Of a stretch of 64,000 bases of DNA, positions 43,099 through 51,930 are shown piece by piece. A program made the position numbers and the translations under genes. The notes below the pieces were generated by a model, which was not told the origin of the DNA, searched no databases, and worked only from the letters and a program-made list of their open reading frames with translations. Source of the DNA: Lawsonibacter sp. (lineage in GTDB: Bacteria; Bacillota; Clostridia; Oscillospirales; Oscillospiraceae); the NCBI GenBank assembly GCA_022791995.1, contig JAAWAD010000073.1, forward strand, positions 1 through 64,000. The letters run 5' to 3'. Numbering within the stretch: the stretch's first letter is position 1; the number at the start of each line of letters is the position of its first letter.

Positions 43099-45468
43099 AT
43101 GAGCGATTTATTTGAAAAATCCATTCAAACCCTGGAGCTGCCCCGGGTACTGGAGTTGCTGTCCGCTTGCGCTGTGACAGAGGAGGGCAAGGAGCGCTGC
43201 CTGACGCTGCGCCCCATGACTGACCTGGACGACGTGGAGCGGGCCCAGAAGGAGACCACAGCGGCAGTGAAGATGCTGGTCCTTCGCGGCAGCCCCGGCT
43301 TTGGCGGCATACGCCCGGTAGGGCCCAGCCTTCAGCGGGCGGATCTGGGGGGCGTGCTGTCCACCCGGGAGCTGCTGGACATCGCGTCCGTTTTGCGGGC
43401 GGCCCGAAGCGCCGGGGACTATGGAGCGGGGGAGGAGAAGACGCCCATCTCCCACCTGTTCCAGGCCTTGACGCCCAACAAGTTTCTGGAGGAGTCCATC
43501 ACCGGGGCCATTCTGGGGGAGGAGGAGATCGCCGATTCCGCCAGCCCGGAGCTGGCCTCGATTCGCCGGCACATCCGGGCCGCGGAGTCCAAGGTGCGGG
43601 ACATTTTGCAGCGGCTGATCTCCTCCAACCAGTCCAAGTACCTTCAGGAGGCCATCATCACCCAGCGGGGAGACCGGTATGTGGTGCCGGTCAAGTCAGA
43701 GCACAAGAATGCCATCCCCGGTCTGGTCCACGATGTGTCTTCCTCCGGGGCCACCTTCTTCATCGAGCCCGAGGGAGTGGTGAAGGCAAACAACGAGCTG
43801 CGGGAGCTGGCCGCCCAGGAGAGACGGGAAATTGAGCGTATCCTGGCCGAGCTGTCTGCCCAGTGCGCTGCGCACAAGGAGGACATTGCGGAGAACTACC
43901 AGCTTCTCATCTGGCTGGACGCCATTTTTGCCCGGGCTCAGCTTTCCCTGAAGCTGGAGTGTACCGAGCCCAGATTGTCCCGGAAAGGGGTTCAGCTCCG
44001 GGGGGTACGGCACCCCCTGCTGGACAAGCGAAAGGCGGTGGCCAACGACCTGGAGCTGGGGGAGCGGTTTGACACCCTGGTCATCACCGGCCCCAACACC
44101 GGTGGCAAGACGGTGACCCTGAAAACCCTGGGTCTGGTTACTCTGATGGCCCAGTGCGGCCTCCATATCCCCGCCAAGGACGACTCTGCTGTCCGGGTAT
44201 TCCGGCGGGTGCTGGCCGATATCGGGGATGAGCAGTCCATCGCCCAGTCCCTGTCCACCTTCTCCTCCCACATGACCAACATTGTGGGGATTTTGCAGGA
44301 GGCAGACAGCGAAGCCCTGATCCTCTTTGACGAGCTGGGGGCGGGCACCGACCCGGTGGAGGGGGCCGCTCTGGCCGCTTCCATCATTGAATCCGCCCGG
44401 GGCCTGGGGGCTCAGGTGGCCGCTACAACCCACTATGCGGAGTTAAAGGTATACGCCATGTCCACCCAGGGGGTGGAGAACGCCTCCTGCGAGTTCAATG
44501 TGGACACCCTGGCGCCTACCTACCGGCTGGTATTGGGCATTCCGGGAAAGTCCAACGCCTTTGCCATCTCCCGGCGGCTGGGGCTGCCTGAGTATATCAT
44601 CGAGAAGGCCGCCGCCCGTCTGGACGCGGAGAACGTCCGGTTTGAGGATGTGCTGACCCGTCTGGACCAGCAGCGCCAGGAGATGGAGCGGGAGCGGGAC
44701 GAGGCCCGTCAGCTGAAGCTGGAAATGGAGCAGTCCGCCCGGAAGGCCCGGGAGTACCGCCAGAGACTGGAGGAGGAGCGGGCGAAGATGGTAGAAAAGG
44801 CCCAGGCCGAGGCCCGGGCGATCATCGACGAGGCCCGGGCGGCCAGCGACCTGGCCCTGTCCGAGCTGAAGGAGATGAAAAAGCGGCAGGATAAGCTGGA
44901 TTGGCAGCAGGTGAACGACAGCCGGGCACAGGCACGCCATCTGCTGAACGAGGCCGAGCGGGCCATTGGAGGCCCCGTTCAGGAGGTAGAGGCCCCGCCG
45001 CCCACCCGCCCCGCCCAGGTGGGGGACACGGTAGAGCTGGTGTCTATGGGCACCAAGGCTACCGTTCTCTCGGTGAACAAGGACGGCTCCCTTCAGCTCC
45101 AGGCTGGAATTCTGAAGATTTCCGCCAAGCAGGAGGAGGTCCGGGTGGTGGAGGGGGAGACCCAGAGCCAGAAGGAGACCCGCCGGATCATTGCCCGGGC
45201 GGAGCGCACCATCCGCACCGCCGCCGTCCCCTCCCAGCTGGACCTGCGGGGGATGATGACCGACGAGGCCATTGCAGTGCTGGAGCACTTTCTGGACACC
45301 GCCATGATGGGCAAGCTGGAGACTGTGACCATCATCCACGGCAAAGGCACCGGCGCGGTGCGCAGCGCCGTGCGGACCTACTTGAAGCGCAGCCGCTATG
45401 TAAAAGCCTTCCGTCCCGGCCGCTATGGCGAGGGGGAGGATGGCGTCACAGTGGCGGAGCTGAAATGA
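43099..45468 (+). CDS. mutS2: Endonuclease MutS2 (Smr domain)
   Basis: VITGPNTGGKTVTLKTLGLVTLMAQ; ILFDELGAGTDPVEGAALA; C-terminal Smr LDLRGMMTDEAIAVLEHFLD..IIHGKGTGAVRSAVRTYLK. Confidence 0.96.
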   Translation: MSDLFEKSIQTLELPRVLELLSACAVTEEGKERCLTLRPMTDLDDVERAQKETTAAVKMLVLRGSPGFGGIRPVGPSLQRADLGGVLSTRELLDIASVLRAARSAGDYGAGEEKTPISHLFQALTPNKFLEESITGAILGEEEIADSASPELASIRRHIRAAESKVRDILQRLISSNQSKYLQEAIITQRGDRYVVPVKSEHKNAIPGLVHDVSSSGATFFIEPEGVVKANNELRELAAQERREIERILAELSAQCAAHKEDIAENYQLLIWLDAIFARAQLSLKLECTEPRLSRKGVQLRGVRHPLLDKRKAVANDLELGERFDTLVITGPNTGGKTVTLKTLGLVTLMAQCGLHIPAKDDSAVRVFRRVLADIGDEQSIAQSLSTFSSHMTNIVGILQEADSEALILFDELGAGTDPVEGAALAASIIESARGLGAQVAATTHYAELKVYAMSTQGVENASCEFNVDTLAPTYRLVLGIPGKSNAFAISRRLGLPEYIIEKAAARLDAENVRFEDVLTRLDQQRQEMERERDEARQLKLEMEQSARKAREYRQRLEEERAKMVEKAQAEARAIIDEARAASDLALSELKEMKKRQDKLDWQQVNDSRAQARHLLNEAERAIGGPVQEVEAPPPTRPAQVGDTVELVSMGTKATVLSVNKDGSLQLQAGILKISAKQEEVRVVEGETQSQKETRRIIARAERTIRTAAVPSQLDLRGMMTDEAIAVLEHFLDTAMMGKLETVTIIHGKGTGAVRSAVRTYLKRSRYVKAFRPGRYGEGEDGVTVAELK

Positions 45469-45688
45469 TACCAGGCTCGCTGCGGCGCTGACCGCGCCTG
45501 TTTTCCCATACGGACAGGCTGTTTCCGGGCAAGAAACGACGGTTTTTGGAAAAATGAGAACAAAGGACCTTGGGATGGCCGTAATTTTTGTTGAAAAATC
45601 CTGTAATATTTGTGGAAAATAACATTGACGTGAGACCGATAAATCTGGTATGCTTAAAGCACAATACGTTGAGGCGGAGGTACGCGAA

Positions 45689-45952
45689 ATGTATAGTCAG
45701 GAAGCAGTTGTAAATAACCAGGTCGGTCTGCACGCCAGACCCGCAACCTTTTTCATCCAGAAGGCCAACGAGTTCAAGAGCTCCATCTGGGTCGAAAAGG
45801 AGGAGCGCAAGGTCAATGCAAAAAGCCTGCTGGGCGTCCTGTCCCTTGGCATTGTAAAGGGCACTCCCATCAAGCTGATTGCCGACGGCCCCGATGAGAA
45901 GGATGCGGTAGAGGCGCTGTACAAGATGATCTCCTCTGATTTTTCCGAGTAA
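45689..45952 (+). CDS. HPr family phosphocarrier protein
   Basis: VGLHARPATFFIQKANEF (His15) and VNAKSLLGVLSLGI (Ser46). Confidence 0.94.
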   Translation: MYSQEAVVNNQVGLHARPATFFIQKANEFKSSIWVEKEERKVNAKSLLGVLSLGIVKGTPIKLIADGPDEKDAVEALYKMISSDFSE

Positions 45953-45963
45953 TCCAATCCGAA

Positions 45964-45993
45964 GAAAAGGCGCCGTACACCGGCGCCTTTTTT
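45964..45993 (+). terminator. Rho-independent terminator
   Basis: AAAAGGCGCCG taca CCGGCGCCTTTTTT. Confidence 0.85.
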
Positions 45994-46019
45994 GATATTT
46001 TCACAGCAGGAGGATGCCC

Positions 46020-47840
46020 ATGACCTTTGATGAATTGAAGGAAAAGGCCCACAGCCTGCCCCTGAAGCCCGGCGTATACATCATGCAGGACGCCGGGAGC
46101 ACCGTTATCTATGTGGGAAAGGCCAAGGCACTGAAAAACCGGGTGTCCCAGTACTTTCAGGACTCTGCCGGCCACACGGAGAAGACGCGGGCTATGATAA
46201 GTCAGATCGACCACTTCGATGTCATCATTGCCGACAGCGAGTTCGAGGCGCTGGTGCTGGAGTGTGCCCTTATCAAGCGGCACCAGCCCCGGTACAACAT
46301 CCTTTTAAAGGACAGCAAGGGATACCCCTACATCCGTCTGTCCAAGGAGGCCTACCCCCGGTTTTCTCTGGCGGCGAAGCCGGCAGAGGACGGAGCCCGG
46401 TACTTCGGGCCCTATGCCGGTCGGCGAGAGACCCAGGGGATCATTGACGCGCTGCGCTCGGCCCTGCGTCTGCCCGCCTGCAACAAAAAGTTCCCGCGGG
46501 ATATTGGAAAGGAGCGGCCCTGCCTCAACTTTCACATGGGCAAATGCGACGGCTACTGCCGCAGTGACGCCATGGCAGAGGACCATGCCCAGGCAGTTGC
46601 TCAGGCGGTCAGCCTGCTGGAGGGCCGCTTTCGGGAGGTGCAGGCAGAGCTCACCGCCGAGATGGAGCGGGCGGCGGAGGAGCTGCGGTTTGAGGGGGCG
46701 GCCCAGCTTCGGGACCGGCTCCGGGCCATTGAGCTGTTGGGCAAGCGGCAGAAGGTGATCGCCGGGTCATTGGCGGACACCGATGTCACCGGTTTTTTCC
46801 GGGGGACAGCCAAGAGCTGCTTTGTGGTCCTCCACTATGTGGAGGGGGAGCTGGCGGCCAAGGATTTTGACCTGCTGGACACCCCGATGGAGGAGGACCA
46901 GGGGGCGGTTCTGTCCTCCCTGGTGCGGGAGTACTATGTGGACCGGACACGTCTGCCCAAGCAGATCCTGCTGCCCTGGGAGCTGCCCGACCAGGTGCCT
47001 CTCACCCGGATGCTGTCGGAGCAGACGGGCCATCGGGTCGAGCTGGTCACGCCCCAGCGGGGGGCCAAGATGGATCTGATCAGGCTGGCCAACCGGAACG
47101 CCCAGGAGGAGGTCCTTCGGGCCACCACCCGGGAGGAGCGGCAGAACAAGCTGCTGGAGGTCCTGGGCCGTATGCTGGCCCTGGAGAGGGCGCCCGGACG
47201 GATGGAATCCTTTGATATTTCCAACACGGGAAGTAGCGATATCGTGGCCTCTATGGTGGTCTATGTGGACGGCAGGCCCCTGAAGCGGGACTACCGCCGC
47301 TTCAAGCTGAAGGACATGAAGGGTCCCGACGACTATGCCTCCATGGAGCAGGTGCTCATCCGGCGGTTCCGCCGGTATCTGGACGGGGACGAGAAGTTTG
47401 CAGAGAAGCCGGACCTCCTTCTCATTGACGGGGGGCACGAGCATGTGAAGGTGGCGGCCCGGGTGCTGGCGGAGCTGGGGCTGGACATCCCCGCCTATGG
47501 CATGGTGAAGGACGACCGCCACCGCACCCGGGCCCTGGTCCACCCCGACGGCCGGGAGATCGGCATTCAGGCTGTCCCGGCGGTGTTCGCCCTCATTGGA
47601 CAGATTCAGGAGGAGACCCACCGGTTTGCCATCGAATACCACCGCCAGCTCCAGGCGGGGCATGTAAAGGTCTCGACCCTGGATAGCATACCGGGGGTGG
47701 GAGAGAAGCGCCGCACCCAGCTGCTGAAGCACTTCAAGACCCTGAAGGCCATCAAAGCAGCTACGCTGGAGGAGCTCCAGGCCGCGGTGCCCCGGAATAC
47801 CGCCCAGGCGGTGTATCAGTATTTCCACCGTGAAACGTGA
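46020..47840 (+). CDS. uvrC: Excinuclease ABC subunit UvrC
   Basis: GIY-YIG start PLKPGVYIMQDAGSTVIYVGKAKALKNRVSQYF; FDISNTGSSDIVASMVVYVDG; LLIDGGHEHVKVA. ATG 46014 also possible. Confidence 0.97.
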   Translation: MTFDELKEKAHSLPLKPGVYIMQDAGSTVIYVGKAKALKNRVSQYFQDSAGHTEKTRAMISQIDHFDVIIADSEFEALVLECALIKRHQPRYNILLKDSKGYPYIRLSKEAYPRFSLAAKPAEDGARYFGPYAGRRETQGIIDALRSALRLPACNKKFPRDIGKERPCLNFHMGKCDGYCRSDAMAEDHAQAVAQAVSLLEGRFREVQAELTAEMERAAEELRFEGAAQLRDRLRAIELLGKRQKVIAGSLADTDVTGFFRGTAKSCFVVLHYVEGELAAKDFDLLDTPMEEDQGAVLSSLVREYYVDRTRLPKQILLPWELPDQVPLTRMLSEQTGHRVELVTPQRGAKMDLIRLANRNAQEEVLRATTREERQNKLLEVLGRMLALERAPGRMESFDISNTGSSDIVASMVVYVDGRPLKRDYRRFKLKDMKGPDDYASMEQVLIRRFRRYLDGDEKFAEKPDLLLIDGGHEHVKVAARVLAELGLDIPAYGMVKDDRHRTRALVHPDGREIGIQAVPAVFALIGQIQEETHRFAIEYHRQLQAGHVKVSTLDSIPGVGEKRRTQLLKHFKTLKAIKAATLEELQAAVPRNTAQAVYQYFHRET

Positions 47841-47980
47841 GGGAGGGCCTCGCCGCCGAAAGAGGCATCTCGTTTTGTCGGAAATTTTTCGGGATTTTTT
47901 TTTCAAAAGTCGTTGCAAAATGTGACCGGGTGTGGTATACTTCTAAGTACCAAAGGTCTTTCCTGGAAAGGAGCTACCCT

Positions 47981-48964
47981 ATGAAACACAAAATGAAGTG
48001 GATGCCCCTGGTACTGGCGGTATGTCTGCTGTGCGCCTGTGCTCCGGCCCAGCCCGGGGAGAGTGGGGCGGAGGAGACCATCTATGTGGACCAGGTGGTC
48101 ATGGAGGAGATTTCCCTGGAGGACGAGGCGGTCCCCCTAGCTGCCTCCCCTGTGGCCCAGGACACAATGCTGCTTCCAGTGGCGTCGGGCACCGTAGTGA
48201 AGCGGACTGACCGGGCGGTCATTGACTACTCCAACGTGGCTGACGGCTATGTGATGGTTCAGTTTACCGCCTCCACCGACAAGCCCCTCCGGGTTCAGAT
48301 TGTGGGCCCCACTACCACCTATGTATATTTTCTCACCGCGGGGCAGTGGACCACCTTCCCCATGTCTGACGGCAATGGGACTTATAAGGTCAATGTGCTG
48401 GAGGGGACATCCAGCGGCAAGTACGCCCTGGTCTGTTCTGAGAGCATTTCTGTCACGCTGAGCAACGAGTTCGCCCCCTTTATCCGTCCAAATCAGTATG
48501 TGGACTACAGCGGAGCCACGAATACCCTTCAGAAGGCAGAGGAGTTGACTCGGGGGCTCACGGACCCTCTGGCCAAGGTGGAGAAGGTCTATGACTTTGT
48601 GGTGAACAACCTGACCTACGATACCCAGAAGGCGTCCTCGGTGAAAAGCGGATACTTGCCCGCTCTGGACAGTGTGCTTGCCTCCAAGAAGGGCATCTGC
48701 TTTGATTACGCCGCTCTGATGGCCGGAATGCTCCGCAGCCAGGGGGTTCCCTGCAAGCTGGTGGTGGGCTATGCCGGTACTGCGTACCACGCCTGGATCA
48801 GCGTCTGGACAGAGGACCAGGGCTGGGTGGACGGCGTTATTTTCTTCGACGGCTCTGTGTGGCAGCGGATGGATCCCACCTTTGCCTCCTCGGGAAAGAG
48901 CAGCGAAGCTATTATGAAGTATATTGGGGACGGAAGCAACTACACAGCCAAACAGTTCTATTGA
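47981..48964 (+). CDS. Transglutaminase-like domain lipoprotein
   Basis: Lipobox CLLCAC; KGICFDYAALMAGMLRSQGVPCKLVVGYAGTAYHAWISVWTEDQGWVDGVIFFDGS. Confidence 0.9.
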   Translation: MKHKMKWMPLVLAVCLLCACAPAQPGESGAEETIYVDQVVMEEISLEDEAVPLAASPVAQDTMLLPVASGTVVKRTDRAVIDYSNVADGYVMVQFTASTDKPLRVQIVGPTTTYVYFLTAGQWTTFPMSDGNGTYKVNVLEGTSSGKYALVCSESISVTLSNEFAPFIRPNQYVDYSGATNTLQKAEELTRGLTDPLAKVEKVYDFVVNNLTYDTQKASSVKSGYLPALDSVLASKKGICFDYAALMAGMLRSQGVPCKLVVGYAGTAYHAWISVWTEDQGWVDGVIFFDGSVWQRMDPTFASSGKSSEAIMKYIGDGSNYTAKQFY

Positions 48965-49042
48965 CAGCGGCCTGATCATTTCGGTCTGTGCCTCGCCTTG
49001 GAGGAGGCGGAGCATTGGAGCGAAATTGGACGAAAAAGTAAA

Positions 49043-49088
49043 CGCCTGAAAATGAGTCGGTGGATTTTCCACGGGCTCATTTCGGGCG
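49043..49088 (+). promoter_or_regulatory. Long leader hairpin directly upstream of the gspF-like RBS
   Basis: CGCCTGAAAATGAG ... CTCATTTCGGGCG (about 13 bp, one bulge) with inner TGGA/TCCA, ending 4 nt before the AGGAGG. Confidence 0.55.
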
Positions 49089-49102
49089 AATAGGAGGTTC
49101 CG

Positions 49103-50143
49103 ATGAAAAAAACGATTTCCAGCGAAGAGATCGCCTCTCTGACCCTAGAGCTGTCCCTTTTGCTCCACGCCGGTGTGGGGATGGGGGACGCCCTCTCGCT
49201 GCTGGGGGAGGACTGCGCCCCGGAGCATAAGGCTATGCTGACCGATCTGTCAGACCAGGTGGACGGGGGGGAGCTGCTGTCCGCCGCTCTGCGGAGCACC
49301 GACCGGTTCCCTGCCTATGTCTGCGGTTTGGTAGAGGTGGGAGAGCAGACCGGACGTACAGAGGAGGCCCTGTCCGCTTTGTCCCGGTATTACGAGGAGC
49401 GGGTACGGCTGGCCCGGCGGGTGCGCAGCGCGCTGCTGTATCCCGCCGTCATGCTGGGCTTGATGCTGGTGGTGATTGGGGTGCTGCTGGTGAAGGTGCT
49501 GCCCATTTTTGACGATGTATATGCCTCTCTGGGCGGGCGTCTGTCCGGGGTGGCGGGGGGCCTGCTGGCTCTGGGCCGGCAGCTGGACCGGATGATGCCT
49601 GTTCTGTGGGGCCTGCTGGCTGTGCTGGCCCTGTTTGCCCTGGCCTTTGCGGCCTCTCAAACCTTCCGGGATAAGGTCTCTGCCTGGTTTGCCCGGGTGT
49701 GGGGAGACCGAGGGGTTGCCCGCAGCCTGAATACCGCCCGGCTGGCTCAGGCTATGGCTATGGGAATGGCCAGCGGCCTGCCCCTGGAGGAGGCGGTTGT
49801 CCTGTCCGCCAATCTGATGGAGGATGTGCCCGCTGCCAAGGGGCGCTGCATGGACTGCGGTACCCGCCTGGGAGAGGGGGAGCCTCTCGGTAGTGCGCTG
49901 AAAGAGAGCGGCCTGCTGCCGGCTAACCACTGCCGCCTGCTGGAGCTGGGGCAGCGCAGCGGCGCGGGAGATACCTCCATGGCCAAGATTGCCCAGGATT
50001 TGACCGAGGAGAGCGAGGCTGGCCTGGAGTCGGTGGTCAGCCGGGTGGAGCCCGCCCTGGTGCTGGTGTGTTCCCTGCTGGTGGGATTGGTTCTGCTGTC
50101 GGTGATGCTGCCTCTTATGCACATCATGGCGGCCATTGGGTGA
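49103..50143 (+). CDS. Type II secretion/type IV pilus inner-membrane platform protein (GspF/PilC family)
   Basis: LTLELSLLLHAGVGMGDALSLL; VEVGEQTGRTEEALSALSRYYEE; VSRVEPALVLVCSLLVGLVLLSVMLPL. Confidence 0.93.
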   Translation: MKKTISSEEIASLTLELSLLLHAGVGMGDALSLLGEDCAPEHKAMLTDLSDQVDGGELLSAALRSTDRFPAYVCGLVEVGEQTGRTEEALSALSRYYEERVRLARRVRSALLYPAVMLGLMLVVIGVLLVKVLPIFDDVYASLGGRLSGVAGGLLALGRQLDRMMPVLWGLLAVLALFALAFAASQTFRDKVSAWFARVWGDRGVARSLNTARLAQAMAMGMASGLPLEEAVVLSANLMEDVPAAKGRCMDCGTRLGEGEPLGSALKESGLLPANHCRLLELGQRSGAGDTSMAKIAQDLTEESEAGLESVVSRVEPALVLVCSLLVGLVLLSVMLPLMHIMAAIG

Positions 50144-50147
50144 GGGT

Positions 50148-50471
50148 ATGAGAAGACGAAAAAGCGGGCTGTGGCCCCTGCTCCGGGGTCTGCTGCTGCC
50201 CCTGGCGGCTGTGCTGATCCTGGTGGGCTTTTCCACGGCCCTGGACAGCCTGGATGCGGGGAGGGCGGAGGAGAACCAGCGGCAGCTGGAGGAGACGCTG
50301 CGCCGGGGCTGTCTGGCCTGTTACGCCGCCGAGGGGGTCTATCCACCCAGTCTGGAGTACTTAGAGGAGCACTATGGCATACAGATTGACCAGAAGCGGT
50401 ATACCGTCCGGTATACGGTTTATGGAGGAAATCTGCTGCCTGACATCACTGTGTTGGAGAATCAGCCATGA
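50148..50471 (+). CDS. Pseudopilin-like protein (divergent)
   Basis: One N-terminal TM then CYAAEGVYPPSLEYLEEHYGIQIDQKRYTVRYTVYG, a minor-pilin-like head. Confidence 0.65.
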   Translation: MRRRKSGLWPLLRGLLLPLAAVLILVGFSTALDSLDAGRAEENQRQLEETLRRGCLACYAAEGVYPPSLEYLEEHYGIQIDQKRYTVRYTVYGGNLLPDITVLENQP

Positions 50472-51016
50472 GGAGACGGAGTGTGCAATCCCATACCGAT
50501 GGTTTGGCGGCCCTGTTGCTTTTTGGGATCTTTGCCGTCTGTGTGCTGGCAGTGCTGCTTACCGGGGCGGACGCCTACCGGCACCTGACCCAGCGGGATC
50601 AGGCGGCCTACAGCCGCCGGACCTGTGTCCAGTATGTGGCAACCCGCGTCCGGCAAGCCGACCGCCAGGGCTTTATTTCTGTCGTTCCCTTCGGCCAGGG
50701 GGAGGCCCTGGTGCTGCGAGAGGATGAGGCCTTTGAGACTAAGCTGTACTGCCAGGACGGCTGGCTGATGGAGCTGTATACCTATGCAGGGGCGGATATG
50801 GCCCCGGAGGATGGTACGCCCCTGATGGAGGCCGCCGCCCTGTCCTTGGCGCTGGAGGACGGACTGCTGACGGTGGAGGTCACCACCTCCGCCGGAGAGA
50901 CGGATACCCTGTGCCTGAGCCTGCGCAGCAGCGCCCCGGAGTCCGTTGATACCCCGCAGCCATCCCCGGCGGAGCCCGCCCCAATTCCGGGGCTTGGAGA
51001 GGGGGTGGCTCTGTGA
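50468..51016 (+). CDS. DUF4860-like pseudopilin-type protein
   Basis: Short basic N-terminus + DGLAALLLFGIFAVCVLAVLLTGADAYRHLTQRDQAAYSRRTCVQYVATRVRQAD; translationally coupled. Confidence 0.75.
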   Translation: MRRRSVQSHTDGLAALLLFGIFAVCVLAVLLTGADAYRHLTQRDQAAYSRRTCVQYVATRVRQADRQGFISVVPFGQGEALVLREDEAFETKLYCQDGWLMELYTYAGADMAPEDGTPLMEAAALSLALEDGLLTVEVTTSAGETDTLCLSLRSSAPESVDTPQPSPAEPAPIPGLGEGVAL

Positions 51017-51441
51017 AGAGCAAGGCGCCGCTTTCCCTGATGGAACAGATGGTGATGCTGGCCGTCTTCGCCCTAGCTGCTGCCCTGTGCCTCCAGGCAT
51101 TTGTGAAATCAGATGCCATTTCCCGCCGAAGCCAGGCCCGGGACCGGGCCGTGGTCCTGAGCCAGACGGCGGCGGAGGTCCTCCAGCACTACAGCGGGGA
51201 CCTGGACGAGACTGCGCGGTATCTGGGATGTACCGCAGGCGCGGAGGAGCTGCATGTCCAGTATGATGAGGATTGGAATGTGGTGGAGGGCGGAGCGTAT
51301 CATTTGTATATCCGCTATGAGCGCTCGGATATTCCAGGCTGTGGATTGGCTGTTGTCCGGGTGATTGAGGGTAGCGGCGAGTGGGACGAGAAGAATACGC
51401 TGGTTGAACTGCCGGTGGCTTGGCAGGAGGTGCTGCCCTGA
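51013..51441 (+). CDS. Pseudopilin-like protein with retained Glu5
   Basis: MKSKAP|LSLMEQMVMLAVFALAAALCLQAFV aligns to the pilin FTLIE.. N-helix; overlaps upstream ORF. Confidence 0.65.
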   Translation: MKSKAPLSLMEQMVMLAVFALAAALCLQAFVKSDAISRRSQARDRAVVLSQTAAEVLQHYSGDLDETARYLGCTAGAEELHVQYDEDWNVVEGGAYHLYIRYERSDIPGCGLAVVRVIEGSGEWDEKNTLVELPVAWQEVLP

Positions 51442-51869
51442 TGGAACCGAAGAAAAACACTGGTTTTTCACCCCCCACCACGGGGGGCGTATCCCTGCTG
51501 GTGGTCTTTGCGGTGCTGTGCCTGACGGTGTTCGCCCTGCTCAGTCTGGCCACGGTCCAGGCAGACAGCCGCCTCAGCGAGGCATCTGCCCGGGCGGTGT
51601 CCGACTATTACGCCGCCGACTACGAGGCCCAGTGTATTCTGGCCCGGCTGCGGGCCGGTGAGCGCCCGGAGGGCGTGACATATTCTGGAAGCGGACTGCT
51701 GTATGCCCTGTACGCAGTTCCCATCTCGGATACCCAGGAGCTCCAGGTGTCGGTGATCCTACAGGGAATTGCGGACCGAGAGTACATCATCCAGCAATGG
51801 AAGGTGGCCTCCACCCAGGAGTGGGTGGCGGACGACGGCCTGGATTTGTGGGACGGCGGGCTGTTCTGA
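51441..51869 (+). CDS. Pseudopilin-like protein (GspK-like N-terminus)
   Basis: TTGG|VSLLVVFAVLCLTVFALLSLATVQADSRLSEASARAVSDYYAADYEAQCILARL; TGATGG overlap. Confidence 0.6.
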   Translation: MEPKKNTGFSPPTTGGVSLLVVFAVLCLTVFALLSLATVQADSRLSEASARAVSDYYAADYEAQCILARLRAGERPEGVTYSGSGLLYALYAVPISDTQELQVSVILQGIADREYIIQQWKVASTQEWVADDGLDLWDGGLF

Positions 51870-51930
51870 TTTGACGTTCTGAGAAAAGAGATGTCCAGGG
51901 GAATCCTGCTGGAAAAAGGAGAGTGCGGCA

